Shown: positions 11,436-22,781 of the stretch, in pieces | Layout: each line of letters begins with the position of its first letter | Position numbering within the stretch: position 1 is the first letter of the stretch | Origin: Agarophyton chilense | Taxonomy: Eukaryota; Rhodophyta; Florideophyceae; Gracilariales; Gracilariaceae | Direction: 5' to 3' | Assembly: GCA_030374765.1 (NCBI GenBank) | Contig: JARGXX010000095.1 | Location: 1,302,001 to 1,366,000, forward strand | Length of the DNA stretch: 64,000 bases | The notes under the pieces: generated by a model | Seen by the model: only the letters and a program-made list of their open reading frames with translations | What the model was told of the DNA's origin: nothing | Databases searched by the model: none | Translations under genes and position numbers: made by a program

Positions 11436-12795
11436 ATGGATTCGTTCAGTGGGGTGAAAATCGAAAAGCTGGTTGAGGATAACTTCCACGTATGGAAGCA
11501 GAAGATTGAGCTGCTGCTTGCACTCAAGGACCTCGACGGCCACCTCGACTCTGTTAGACCCACTAACGGAGATGAGCTGTCGACTTGGAAAAAGAAAGAT
11601 GCCAAGGCCAGAGCTATTATTGGTCTCACACTCAGTGATGAGCATTTAGATCATGTGCGGGACGCCGACAACGCTGCCGATATGTGGAAAGCCATTTGCG
11701 ATGTCTTCCAACGCAGGACTCTGCTCAACAAAATCAACGCCCGACGGTCCTTCTACTCTGCCAAGATGCGTGATGATGAGAAGATGCTACAGTTCATCAA
11801 CCGTGTACGTCATCTTGCATCGGACCTGAAGTGTATGGACGTTGTTGTTGAGGAGGAGGACATAGCTATGTCCATCTTATGCGGACTTCCGGAAAGATTC
11901 GAGCACCTCATCGTGGCAATTGATACCACGATTGGCGATCGTCAACTCACTCTAGAGTTTGTGAAGAGTCGTCTGCTGCAAGAAGAGCAGCGAATGAACG
12001 ATCGTGCCAAGGAGGAGCCTGGTGGAAGTGAGGCAGCTTTGGTTGGCAGGCAGTCACGATGGAAGAACATCGAGTGTCATTATTGTCATAAGAAGGGTCA
12101 TATCCAGAGGAACTGTTTCAAGAAGCAACGTGATGGGGCTAACAGGAATCGGGTCGGTGCTGCTCACCCAACTTTCAATACTGAGCTCAGTGATGAGCGA
12201 GGTACGGGTGGCAACGACTCTGACTTTGTATGTCTCATTGCTACTGGCTCTGATAAAGCCACGAACAGTGACTGGATTGTTGACTCTGGTGCTACTGCCC
12301 ACATGACTTTTGACGAATCCATGTTTCAAACATATGATAGTAAGGTGTCTTCTGGCGTTAGCATCGGTAATGATTCCAAACTACAGTAGAGTCTGTTGGT
12401 CACGGTAGTGTGGAGCTTGATCTGATTGTGGAAGGGTCCAAACGAAAGTGTCAGCTGAAGCAAGTTGTTCATGTACCGAATTTAAGGTACCATTTGCTTT
12501 CTGTATCGGCGATTTGTGATCTGGGGTGCAAAGTAGTGTTTGAAAAAGAGAATGTATGTGTATACAAGGGGTTAAAAGTGGTTGCCGTGGGGCGCCGCGT
12601 CAAAGGCCTATACTACCTTTGCACTGCTGCACACCAGTGTACAGATGTAAACAGCGCACTTGTGTCGGACTTGTCACTATGGCATGCTCGAATGGCTCAT
12701 GTGAATGTGGATGGTATCAAGCATATGGCTCGAAACAAGGTTGTGTCAGGGCTCAATGTAGACGTTGCGCAGGATTCAGATGTGTGTGGCTCATG
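11436..12795 (+). pseudogene. Copia B gag-PR-integrase N-terminus with frameshift, second unit
   Basis: Same domains as 4801-6155. A 5-nt insertion just after the protease motif (near 12380) shifts the frame and creates a TAG at 12387-12389. The rest of protease and the integrase start continue in another frame to the TCATG junction at 12795. The same insertion is in the third unit (19045) but not the first, so this copy shares recent ancestry with the third. Confidence 0.9.
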
Positions 12796-13485
12796 TGATG
12801 GTAAGGGAAAAGCTGAAGGAAAGGTTGAGGGAATGAAAAGGAAGTTCGCCAGCTCTGGCTTGGATTTACTTGGAGGCGCTCAAACTTTCACTTATATACT
12901 ACTTCAAAACATCAGCTGTTTAGACTCCAACTCAAAGTAAACCCTAGACTACAAAGCAGGGACACTCAATACTACCAATCATATTCAAGCATGACATTAA
13001 CCCTAGTCAATGTTCATTGCAGCGCACAACAAGGCAATATACAGTGCACAGCCCATAATTACACTGACGTGTGCACAAATTCAATATGCCAGCATACACT
13101 ACTTGCAATCCGCCTCCATACACATTCACTTTCCAGCACAGTACACCAAGTCTCCTGTAATACACATGTCACGTCTCTTCTCCAAGTACATTCGTTACAC
13201 CTTGTGAGATGTGTTCATAGTACACCAGCTGGACATATTGAACAGCGTGCACAGTAGTACAAATAGACCACGTACACACGTGTACCACAGACAAACCCAA
13301 TAGTGCCATACCACTTGTACACACCACATTGCATGTGCACATTTGCAGTAGCCAATCACAGCCCGAGTTCACGTTGAGATCCGACTGACACGCATATGCG
13401 CTTTTCCAGGGGCACCCTCCAAAACAGCCCATGCTCCCCTGCACTTTTGTTTTTTTCAGTGACAGCACAGGGTCAACAGCCAACA
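12796..13485 (-). repeat. Inverted LTR of copia family B, second
   Basis: Repeat of 6156-6845 at a distance of 6640 bp. I see no differences between the two on direct reading. Confidence 0.92.
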
Positions 13486-16181
13486 CTCCCCCTCTGTCAC
13501 TGACTTCAAAGGTCTAGGTGTCGGACGCCACTGTCTTCACGGAACCTCTCGTGCTTCACACGGCAAAGTGGTTTGTTTAGCATATCGGCAGTCATACAAT
13601 CGGTAGGGCAGTAGAACAACACAATCGACTTGTCACGCAGAGCTTCTCGAGTAAAGTGAAAACGAATGTCGATATGCTTGGTACGCTTGTTGACAACGCC
13701 ATTTCGGGCAAGGTCAATGCACCCTTGGTTGTCAACATATACAGGCGTTGGTTCAACAAGCAACTTTACCGAATCGTCCACTTCTACTCCAATGACTATG
13801 CCGATGCCATTCCACAAACGCCTAAGCCAGATGGCCTCTTTGGAACCACTGCACAGACTCACATACTCAGCTTCAGCACTAGACAGTGCAACCAATTCTT
13901 GCTGACGTGAACACCATGACACAGGACCTCCAGCCATCATGAACAAGTACCCACTGGTAGACTTGCGGTTTGCAACATCGCCTGCCCAGTCAGAGTCCAC
14001 GTAGCCTTGAAGTGCCAAATCGGTGTTTAAGCCGTAGGTGAGACCAAATGTACAAGTACCGTTGAGATAGCGAAGCACACGTTTGACTGCCTTCCAGTGA
14101 ATCTCTCCAGGTTTCTCAACATACTTGGCAAGTTTGGACACCGCGTATGAGATATCTGGACGAGTTCCTACAGACAAGTACATGAGACAGCCAATTGCCT
14201 GACGGTACGGCACCTCGCTGAGTACATCCTGAATCGCAGACAGGTCCATGCCAACTTCCATTGGAGTGTCAACTGGTTTGAACTGGTGCATGCCAAAACG
14301 TTCCAAGACCTTTTGTGTGTACGCAGACTGAGTCAGATACAACTCTCGCTTAACTCTGTCACGGTGGATCTCGAATCCGAGTACCATGCGAGCTTGATAG
14401 AGGTCTTTCATGTGGAACCGAGACGACAGCTCTGCCTTTACACGATCCATTGTCTTCATGCTCGGACTTGCAATAAGCAAGTCATCAACGTATAGAGCAA
14501 TCAGAACAACAAATCCCAGTATCTTTCCGCTGTACACACACTCATCTGCGTCATTTGGCGTCAACTGCATCTCCTCAACAAGGAACGAGTATATCTTTGC
14601 ATGCCACTGTCTGGGTGCCTGTCGTAGCCCATAGATGGCTTTCTTCAAACGACACACCAGATCCTCGTTACCTTGCTGCACCAAACCTGTTGGCTGCTCC
14701 ATGTACACTGTCTCCTCAAGGTCACCGTTCAGAAAAGCTGTTTTCACATCCATCTGGTGCAAATGAAAGTCTCGTACAGCAGTCACTGACAGAATCATCC
14801 TGATCGAGGTAAACTTAACAACAGGTGCATATGTTTCAGAAAAGTCAACACCCTCGATCTGCAGGAATCCTCTAGCAACCATACAAGCCTTGTACCTGAT
14901 AGTTGGTTCACCAGATGGTGCTGCTTCATACTTCTGCACATACACCCACTTGGACGAAATCACGTTGCTGTCTGCTGGCCTTGGCACTAAGTCCCATGTG
15001 TCATGCTCAATTAGTGACTGGTACTCACTCTTCATTGCCTTCTTCCATGCTTCGGAATCTGGACGTGACACAGCATCATCATATGACGACGGGGTGTCAT
15101 CACTGGCAGTGAGTAGAGCAGTTGCACGCCACCATGAGCTCGGCTTCCTACGTTCACGCGTGGACCTACGAACAGGTTGTGTCTCATGCACTACAGGCTC
15201 AACTGATGTATCAGCTGCGGAATCATCAACAGAGCTGTCAGAAGCATCATCAGAGTCAGGCAAAGGCGCAGAAGGGTCATCATCGCTGGGTCCACCAGAT
15301 GTGTCAGATGTAGAGGTATCATGTGAACTAGACATATTACTAAAGTCAATGTCTGCGTAGTCCTCTTCCTCATAGCTAAACTGGTTGTCTGAGCCCGAAA
15401 ACTCATCAAACCGTACATCTCTTGACACAATCACCTTTTTCTTTTCAGAGTCCCACAACTTGTATCCGTGAGACCCTGGGGTGTACCCAATAAAGATAGC
15501 TTCCACACCACGCTCCTCTAGCTTCTTCAGCTTATGATCCACAACCTTGTACCAGCATCGGCTCCCAAACACACGCAGGTTGCTCACATCAGGCTTCTGA
15601 CCATGCCACAGTTCATATGGTGTCACACTACTTGGAAGAGCTTTGCAAGTCACACGGTTGCGCACATACACTGCAACATTCAGTGCCTCAGCCCAAAAGT
15701 GCTTTGGCAATTTCTTGTGACATAACATCGATCTGACCAAGTCCATGAGTGTGCGGTTGAACCGTTCGGCAAGTCCATTCTGCTGAGGATTGTAGGGCAC
15801 AGTTCGCTGATGCTCAATACCGTGACGTTCAAGTTCTTTGGTAAAACGATGTGACAGATATTCACCACCGTTGTCAGTGCGCAATGCTTTGAGCACACTG
15901 TCACGTGCGGTGATGGTTTTCACTTGTCTGCCGGTTTGGTTTTGAACAAACTTGAGCCACCTTAGGAACATCTGGAACACCTCATCCTTAGTTTTGAGCA
16001 TGTAGAAGAAGCAGAAACGACTGTGATCATCGATGAATGTGACGAAGTAGTGCGAGCCTCCCAAGGATTTCACACTTACTGGACCTGACACATCGGAGTG
16101 AACAAGTTCCAGTACGTGTTTTGCTCGTTCCCCCCCTTGCTTGGGAGTCGGAGCACGGGTTGCTTTTCCTACTACACATGA
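13486..16181 (-). pseudogene. Copia B pol, inverted and 5'-truncated, second unit
   Basis: The translation is the same as that of 6846-9541, with the stop at 13506-13508, YVDD near 14480 and the integrase DDE motifs near 15760-16100. Exact repetition over this length means a very recent duplication, gene conversion or an assembly duplication. Confidence 0.92.
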
Positions 16182-16889
16182 TGTTGGCTGTTGACCCTGT
16201 GCTGTCACTGAAAAAAACAAAAGTGCAGGGGAACATGGGCTGTTTTGGAGGGTGCCTCTGGAAAAGCGCATATGCGTGTCAGTCGGATCTGAACGTGAAC
16301 TCGGGCTGTGATTGGCTACTGCAAATGTGCACATGCAATGTGGTGTGTACAAGTGTGTGGTGTGTACAAGTGGTATGGCACTATTGGGAGTGTCTGTGGG
16401 ACACGTGTGTACGTGGTCTACTTGTACTACCGTGCACGCTGTTCAACCTGTCCAGCTGGTGTACTATGAACACATCTCACTAGGTGTAACGAATGTACTT
16501 GGAGAAGAGACGTGACATGTGTATTATAGAAGCCTTGGTGTACTGTGCTGGAACGTGAATGTGTATGGAGGCGGATTGCAAGTAGTGTGTGCTGGCATAT
16601 TGAATTTGTGCACACGTCAGTGTAATTATGGGCTGTGCACTGTTATATTGCCTTGTTGTGCGCTGCAATGAACATTGACTAAGGTTAATGTCATGCTTGA
16701 ATAGGATTGGTAGTATTGAGTGTCCCTGCTTTGTAGTCTAGGGTTTACTTTGGGTTGGAGTTTAGACAGCTGACGTTTTGAAGTAGTATATAAGTGAAAG
16801 TTTGAGCGCCTCCAAGTAAATCCAAGCTAGAGCTGGCGAATTTCCTTTTCATTCCCTCAACCTTTCCTTCAGCATTTCCCTATCCAATA
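16182..16889 (+). repeat. LTR of copia family B, copy 3
   Basis: A 708-bp B LTR from TGTTGG to CCAATA, longer than copy 2 by a short tandem duplication of about 17 bp near 16348. The TATA box is at 16787-16794. Confidence 0.93.
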
Positions 16890-18092
16890 GGTTATGGGCC
16901 CAGCCTCGCTGACCTCTGCCGTATAGTTCGTCTCTCGCCGCTCTCCCGCACCGCCGTTCACCCGTTTCGCTGTTCTTTTCTCTTCGTTTCCGCCGTAGTA
17001 GCCGTTTCGTCGGGTGTGTGACCGTATCGTGGGTTGGTGTTGGTATTTTCTTTCGGTCTTGCGTTCCTCCCTGAGGGCGTTGTGGTGGTAGTGGTTGGAC
17101 GTTTTTATCGTGATTGTGGTTGGGTGCTCGTTGTTGCCCGTGTTTGTCGATCGCTATCCGTTTCGTTTGGTCTCCCTCTCTTTCGTTGTTTTGTGGATCC
17201 CTGGGGCGTGTTTGCTGGTTCTGATCCGAGAGGTTGAGGACCGTGTTTGTTGAAGTCTGGGCCTGGAGTTCTTGGCTCAGCGTTCGTGTGTGTTTGTGTG
17301 TTTGGTCAGCATCTTTGCCTGTGCGACGAGCGGTTGATCCGAGGTGCTTTGGGTGATTCCTTGTACTCGGGGACGTTAGCCTGGCGGCTTGAACCAAAGC
17401 AGGTGTACTGTCAAGCGGGTTCCCCACTGGTCCTTTTAGGGCGGATAACAGTGACGGTCGAAAGATCTGGTTGAACTTTGCGGGTGCATTTGTGGACGGG
17501 GTGCCGTGGCGCACTGCATTTGGCTGGTTGTTTGACTTTGTGTGTCAGCCCGGCCTTTGTGGTTGGGCACTTGGACTGTTGTGGACAGCATCCATAAAGA
17601 GCTTTTGATCCACAGTACGCGGGGAGACGAGGTTTCGAAGGCTGACCTCCTTCCCAGGATCAGGCCGCGTGTGATTTTCATTGATTGCTCGTTAGAAGCG
17701 TATCTTGGTGTTGAAGTAGCTTCGGTTTCGAGGTCGCGCTAGTTCTTGAAAGAGGCCAGAGAGGGTCAACTTGGTGAAGGCATATCTTCGGTCATTAACC
17801 ATCCTCTGGAAGCCTCGTAAGGAGCAACGCGCCTTCTCCTTTTGGCGTGGGAGGAGGTAGACTGCAGAAAACCTTTATCTACCCAGAAGAGCTCTGCGGG
17901 CCAGGGGTCCGACCTTTAGGGACGCGGGTATAGGAAGCCCTGCCAGTGCGCCCGCAGACTATTGTCTGTTCAATCTTGAAGAGTTATTTGTTGTTTGTTG
18001 TTTTTACTTTGTTGTTGTTGTCTGTTGTTGTTGTTCACTCGTCTGTTGCTGTCAAGTCATCTCTCTTGGCCTCTTGTGACACTTTGCACAAC
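16890..18092 (+). other. Primer site and leader of B copy 3
   Basis: The half-tRNA primer site GGTTATGGGCCCAG at 16890-16903 is followed by noncoding leader up to ATG 18093. Confidence 0.75.
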
Positions 18093-20143
18093 ATGGATTC
18101 GTTCAGTGGGGTGAAAATCGAAAAGCTGGTTGAGGATAACTTCCACGTATGGAAGCAGAAGATTGAGCTGCTGCTTGCACTCAAGGACCTCGACGGCCAC
18201 CTCGACTCTGTTAGACCCACTAACGGAGATGAGCTGTCGACTTGGAAAAAGAAAGATGCCAAGGCCAGAGCTATTATTGGTCTCACACTCAGTGATGAGC
18301 ATTTAGATCATGTGCGGGACGCCGACAACGCTGCCGATATGTGGAAAGCCATTTGCGATGTCTTCCAACGCAGGACTCTGCTCAACAAAATCAACGCCCG
18401 ACGGTCCTTCTACTCTGCCAAGATGCGTGATGATGAGAAGATGCTACAGTTCATCAACCGTGTACGTCATCTTGCATCGGACCTGAAGTGTATGGACGTT
18501 GTTGTTGAGGAGGAGGACATCGCTATGTCCATCTTATGCGGACTTCCGGAAAGATTCGAGCACCTCATCGTGGCAATTGATACCACGATTGGCGATCGTC
18601 AACTCACTCTAGAGTTTGTGAAGAGTCGTCTGCTGCAAGAAGAGCAGCGAATGAACGATCGTGCCAAGGAGGAGCCTGGTGGAAGTGAGGCAGCTTTGGT
18701 TGGCAGGCAGTCACGATGGAAGAACATCGAGTGTCATTATTGTCATAAGAAGGGTCATATCCAGAGGAACTGTTTCAAGAAGCAACGTGATGGGGCTAAC
18801 AGGAATCGGGTCGGTGCTGCTCACCCAACTTTCAATACTGAGCTCAGTGATGAGCGAGGTACGGGTGGCAACGACTCTGACTTTGTATGTCTCATTGCTA
18901 CTGGCTCTGATAAAGCCACGAACAGTGACTGGATTGTTGACTCTGGTGCTACTGCCCACATGACTTTTGACGAATCCATGTTTCAAACATATGATAGTAA
19001 GGTGTCTTCTGGCGTTAGCATCGGTAATGATTCCAAACTACAGTAGAGTCTGTTGGTCACGGTAGTGTGGAGCTTGATCTGATTGTGGAAGGGTCCAAAC
19101 GAAAGTGTCAGCTGAAGCAAGTTGTTCATGTACCGAATTTAAGGTACCATTTGCTTTCTGTATCGGCGATTTGTGATCTGGGGTGCAAAGTAGTGTTTGA
19201 AAAAGAGAATGTATGTGTATACAAGGGGTTAAAAGTGGTTGCCGTGGGGCGCCGCGTCAAAGGCCTATACTACCTTTGCACTGCTGCACACCAGTGTACA
19301 GATGTAAACAGCGCACTTGTGTCGGACTTGTCACTATGGCATGCTCGAATGGCTCATGTGAATGTGGATGGTATCAAGCATATGGCTCGAAACAAGGTTG
19401 TGTCAGGGCTCAATGTAGACGTTGCGCAGGATTCAGATGTGTGTGGCTCATGTGTAGTAGGGAAAGCAACCCGTGCTCCGACTCCCAAGCAATGGGGGTA
19501 ACGAGCAAAACACGTACTGGAACTTGTTCACTCCGATGTGTCAGGTCCAGTAAGTGTGAAATCCTTGGGAGGCTCGCACTACTTCGTCACATTCATCGAT
19601 GATCACAGTCGTTTCTGTTTTTTCTACATGCTCAAAACTAAGGATGAGGTGATCCAGATGTTCCTAAGGTGGCTCAAGTTTGTTCAAAACCAAACTGGCA
19701 GACAAGTGAAAACCATCACCGCACGTGACAGTGTGCTCAAAGCATTTCGCACTGACAACGGTGGTGAATATCTGTCACAGCGTTTTACCAAAGAACTTGT
19801 ACGTCACGGTATTGAGCATCAGCGAACTGTGCCTTACAATCCTCAGCAGAATGAACTTGCCGAACGGTTCAACCGCACACTCATGGACTTGGTCATATCG
19901 ATGTTATGTCACAAGAAATTGCCAAAGCACTTTTGGGCTGAGGCACTGAATGTTGCAGTGTATGTGCGCAACCGTGTGACTTGCAAAGCTCTTCCAAGTA
20001 GTGTGACACCATATGAACTGTGGCATGGTCAGAAGCCTGATGTGAGCAACCTACGTGTGTTTGGGAGCCGATGCTGGTACAAGGTTGTGGATCATAAGCT
20101 GAAGAAGCTAGAGGAGCGTGGTGTGGAAGCTATCTTTATTGGG
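18093..20143 (+). pseudogene. Copia B gag-PR-INT, frameshifted and truncated
   Basis: This is the only copy that runs forward across the TCATG site (19448-19452), so it shows the uninterrupted integrase. Gag, the CCHC knuckle and protease are as in the other copies. The 5-nt insertion gives a TAG at 19044-19046. A Glu-to-stop change (TAA at 19499-19501) follows in integrase. The integrase core motifs HSDVSGP (frame open again from about 19538), TDNGGEY and LAERFNR remain. At 20143 the gene is cut by a family A LTR, so RT and RNase H are lost. Confidence 0.9.
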
Positions 20144-20817
20144 TCACAACGTGAGCGCAGGTTAGGTAAAGGAAAAGGAAGAAGAGGGGGAAAAGACGAG
20201 AAGAAGAGAAAAATAAAAGAAGAGAAACAAAGGAAGGTAGTCAGCCTTGACAATTTACTTCGATCGTTGGCGACCGTCATTGAAAACTATATCTACCTCG
20301 CACGCAGTTCCGCCGCCGGTGCTGACCGTCGGCGGGTCACCCACGTCTCACACCTTGCCACTGTGCGACGAGGAGTTGCGCGCCAAAACAATTTCAAACA
20401 TGAAGCATATCAAATAAAAACTCAAAAAAATCATCCAAAGTGGTGCGCCAGTGCCAACCACCCCGCGCAGCCCAGATTCGGCTGTTACGGCCAAACCCCG
20501 TATCCAGCCCACATTCGCACATTCTCTCCAACTGCATAGCCCGTGCTCATTCAGCGCTCTCGTCCAATCAAATCGCTCCACTTGGGCCGAAGCCCCAACA
20601 CGCCCCATTAGAACCAGACCACTTGTCCATACCACGTTGCATGAGGGCATTTGCAGTAGCCAATCAGATGGCCGTTTCACGTTGAGATTGAGATGAGGCG
20701 CATATGCGTTTTTCCGCGGAGGGTGCCCAAAAGTGCCCATGCTTAAATCCACTTTTTGTTTTCCACTATTTCCAACACTCCAAAGGGCTTGGGGGCACAG
20801 TCGACCAAACCTCAACA
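20144..20817 (-). repeat. LTR of copia family A (3' LTR of A1)
   Basis: A minus-strand A LTR of 674 bp, TCACAACG to CTCAACA on the plus strand, next to the purine tract GAGGAGGAG of the A1 internal region. Its left flank is family B integrase, and I see no matching target duplication, so the junction arose by recombination or deletion. Confidence 0.92.
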
Positions 20818-22108
20818 CTCCTCCTCGACTGGTCGGCCAAGTCCAACACGGTCCGCGTTATTGTTGTGAAGACCTGGGCCAAGTGGTTTAGTTAAGAAGT
20901 CCGCATCATTGTCTTCACTTGGAACGTACGTCACATTGATGTGACAATCCTTGACTAGTTCCCGAACGAAGTGCAACTTAACGTCAATGTGCTTAGCGCG
21001 ACCCGACGGACAGCGTTCACCAGTTGCCCAGTCAATGGCGCACTGGTTGTCCGAACGAATGGGCACAGCACCTTGCACTTTCCATCCAATCTCCTTAAGC
21101 ACACGCTTCAACCAAATGACCTCCTGACACGCAAGCGTCAAAGCATAATACTCGGCCTCGCCGGTAGACAACGCCACCGAAGCCTGTTTTCTTGCGCCCC
21201 ACATACATGTCGCTTTGCCAAGCTTCACTAAGAAACCAGACATTGACTTGCGATCACGCGTGTCCGCAGCGTAGTCAGAGTCAACGTACGCCTCCAGTTT
21301 CACCATGCCAGAGTGATAGTGCACACCATGTTCAGTTGTACCGCGAAGGTAACGAAGAACCCGCTTTGCTGCCTTGTGACAGTAGGCCGTGGGCGATTTC
21401 TGAAAACGAGCCAAGATTAGGACGGGTGCTAATATATCCAACCGAGTTCTCAGTGCCAAATACAAAAGCGATCCAATGATCTGCTGGTACAGCTGAGTAT
21501 CCTGGATGGATTTGTCTTTCTCAGATGTCCACCCGGTAAAAAAAGATTCTACCATAGGGGTGCATGCCGGCTTGGATCGCTGAAACCCGAAACGGCGCAA
21601 CACGCTTTCCGTGTACAGTGACTGACCAAGATACAGCGACACAGGTCGACCATCTGAATCTAAAGTCCATTTGAATTCAACGCCGAGGTACAAGTTCACT
21701 TCGTCCGCCACACGCAGCTCGTAAAACGACTTAAGCTCCTCCAAAATCGCATCACGTTCCATGGCAGAAGTTGTGAATATTAGCAAGTCATCCACATAAA
21801 CTAGCACGAACGCATCCTCATCGCTCTCGTTTTGGCGGCGAAACACGCAAGGTGCACTCGGTAACTCTTCAAAACATATGCTTTTCATATCCTCGCATAG
21901 TTTGTTGTGCCATGCCAAGTGCGCTTGCTTCAGTCCATAGATAGCCTTGAGCAATTTGAAGCATCGTGAAGTCACGCCAGGTATACCTCGAGGTGACATG
22001 ATCCACACATCTTCCTCAAGTTCGCCATTGAGAAACGCAGTCTTCACATCCACCTGTACCACATACATGCGCAAGCATAACGTCAGATACAAGAATATGC
22101 GAACCAAA
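20818..22108 (-). pseudogene. Copia A1 pol 3' half (RT-RH)
   Basis: The minus-strand frame is open from 22107 to the stop at 20812-20814 inside the LTR. It holds RT with YVDD near 21790 and RNase H with VDSDYAAD and STGEAEY. Upstream it is interrupted at 22108 by the younger element A2; the rest of A1 continues at 28664. The CCAAA duplication at 22104-22108 belongs to the A2 insertion. Confidence 0.93.
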
Positions 22109-22781
22109 TCACAACGTGAGCGCAGGTTAGGTAAAGGAAAAGGAAGAAGAGGGGGAAAAGACGAGAAGAAGAGAAAAATAAAAGAAGAGAAACAAAGGAA
22201 GGTAGTCAGCCTTCACAATTTACTTCGATCGTTGGCGACCGTCATTGAAAACTATATCTACCTCGCACGCAGTTCCGCCGCCGGTGCTGACCGTCGGCGG
22301 GTGACCCACGTCTCACACCTTGCCACTGTGCGACGAGGAGTTGCGCGCCAAAACAATTTCAAACATGAAGCATATCAAATAAAAACTCAAAAAATCATCC
22401 AAAGTGGTGCGCCAGTGCCAACCACCCCGCGCAGCCCAGATTCGGCTGTTACGGCCAAACCCCGTATCCAGCCCACATTCGCACATTCTCTCCAACTGCA
22501 TAGCCCGTGCTCATTCAGCGCTCTCGTCCAATCAAATCGCTCCACTTGGGCCGAAGCCCCAACACGCCCCATTAGAACCAGACCACTTGTCCATACCACG
22601 TTGCATGAGGGCATTTGCAGTAGCCAATCAGATGGCCGTTTCACGTTGAGATTGAGATGAGGCGCATATGCGTTTTTCCGCGGAGGGTGCCCAAAAGTGC
22701 CCATGCTTAAATCCACTTTTTGTTTTCCACTATTTCCAACACTCCAAAGGGCTTGGGGGCACAGTCGACCAAACCTCAACA
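22109..22781 (-). repeat. 3' LTR of A2
   Basis: A 673-bp LTR. Both A2 LTRs share a variant in the purine/pyrimidine region (CTTCACAATTT on the plus strand) that differs from the A LTRs at 20144 and 32300. Confidence 0.95.

Larger units (their letters stand above)
6156..19452. repeat. Tandem duplication of a ~6.64-kb block, two units
   Basis: Unit 1 (6156-12795) and unit 2 (12796-19452) each hold LTR(-), pol(-), LTR(+), leader and gag(+). The offset is 6640 bp, rising to 6657 bp after a 17-bp duplication in the third forward LTR near 16348-16365. The pol parts appear identical and the gag parts share the same 5-nt insertion. Unequal crossing-over between the gag copies at about 12450-12795 would produce this. 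Confidence 0.9.
2232..20143. mobile_element. Rearranged copia family B complex
   Basis: The order is LTR(+) gag(+) LTR(-) pol(-) LTR(+) gag(+) LTR(-) pol(-) LTR(+) gag-pol(+), cut off at 20143 by a family A LTR. Each switch from gag(+) to LTR(-), and from pol(-) to LTR(+), falls at the same five bases, TCATG in gag orientation. These occur at 6151-6155, 12791-12795 and, inverted, 9537-9541. The uninterrupted site is at 19448-19452. This suggests a B element once inserted in reverse into another B element, followed by inversion between the two pol copies and a later tandem duplication. No part forms an intact autonomous element. Confidence 0.8.

Noticed and set aside
19538-20539. Frame joining integrase to a Lys/Arg-rich tail
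   Set aside because: The tail is the purine-rich strand of a family A LTR read by chance. The similar frames at 21947-22660 and 27952-28542 have the same cause.
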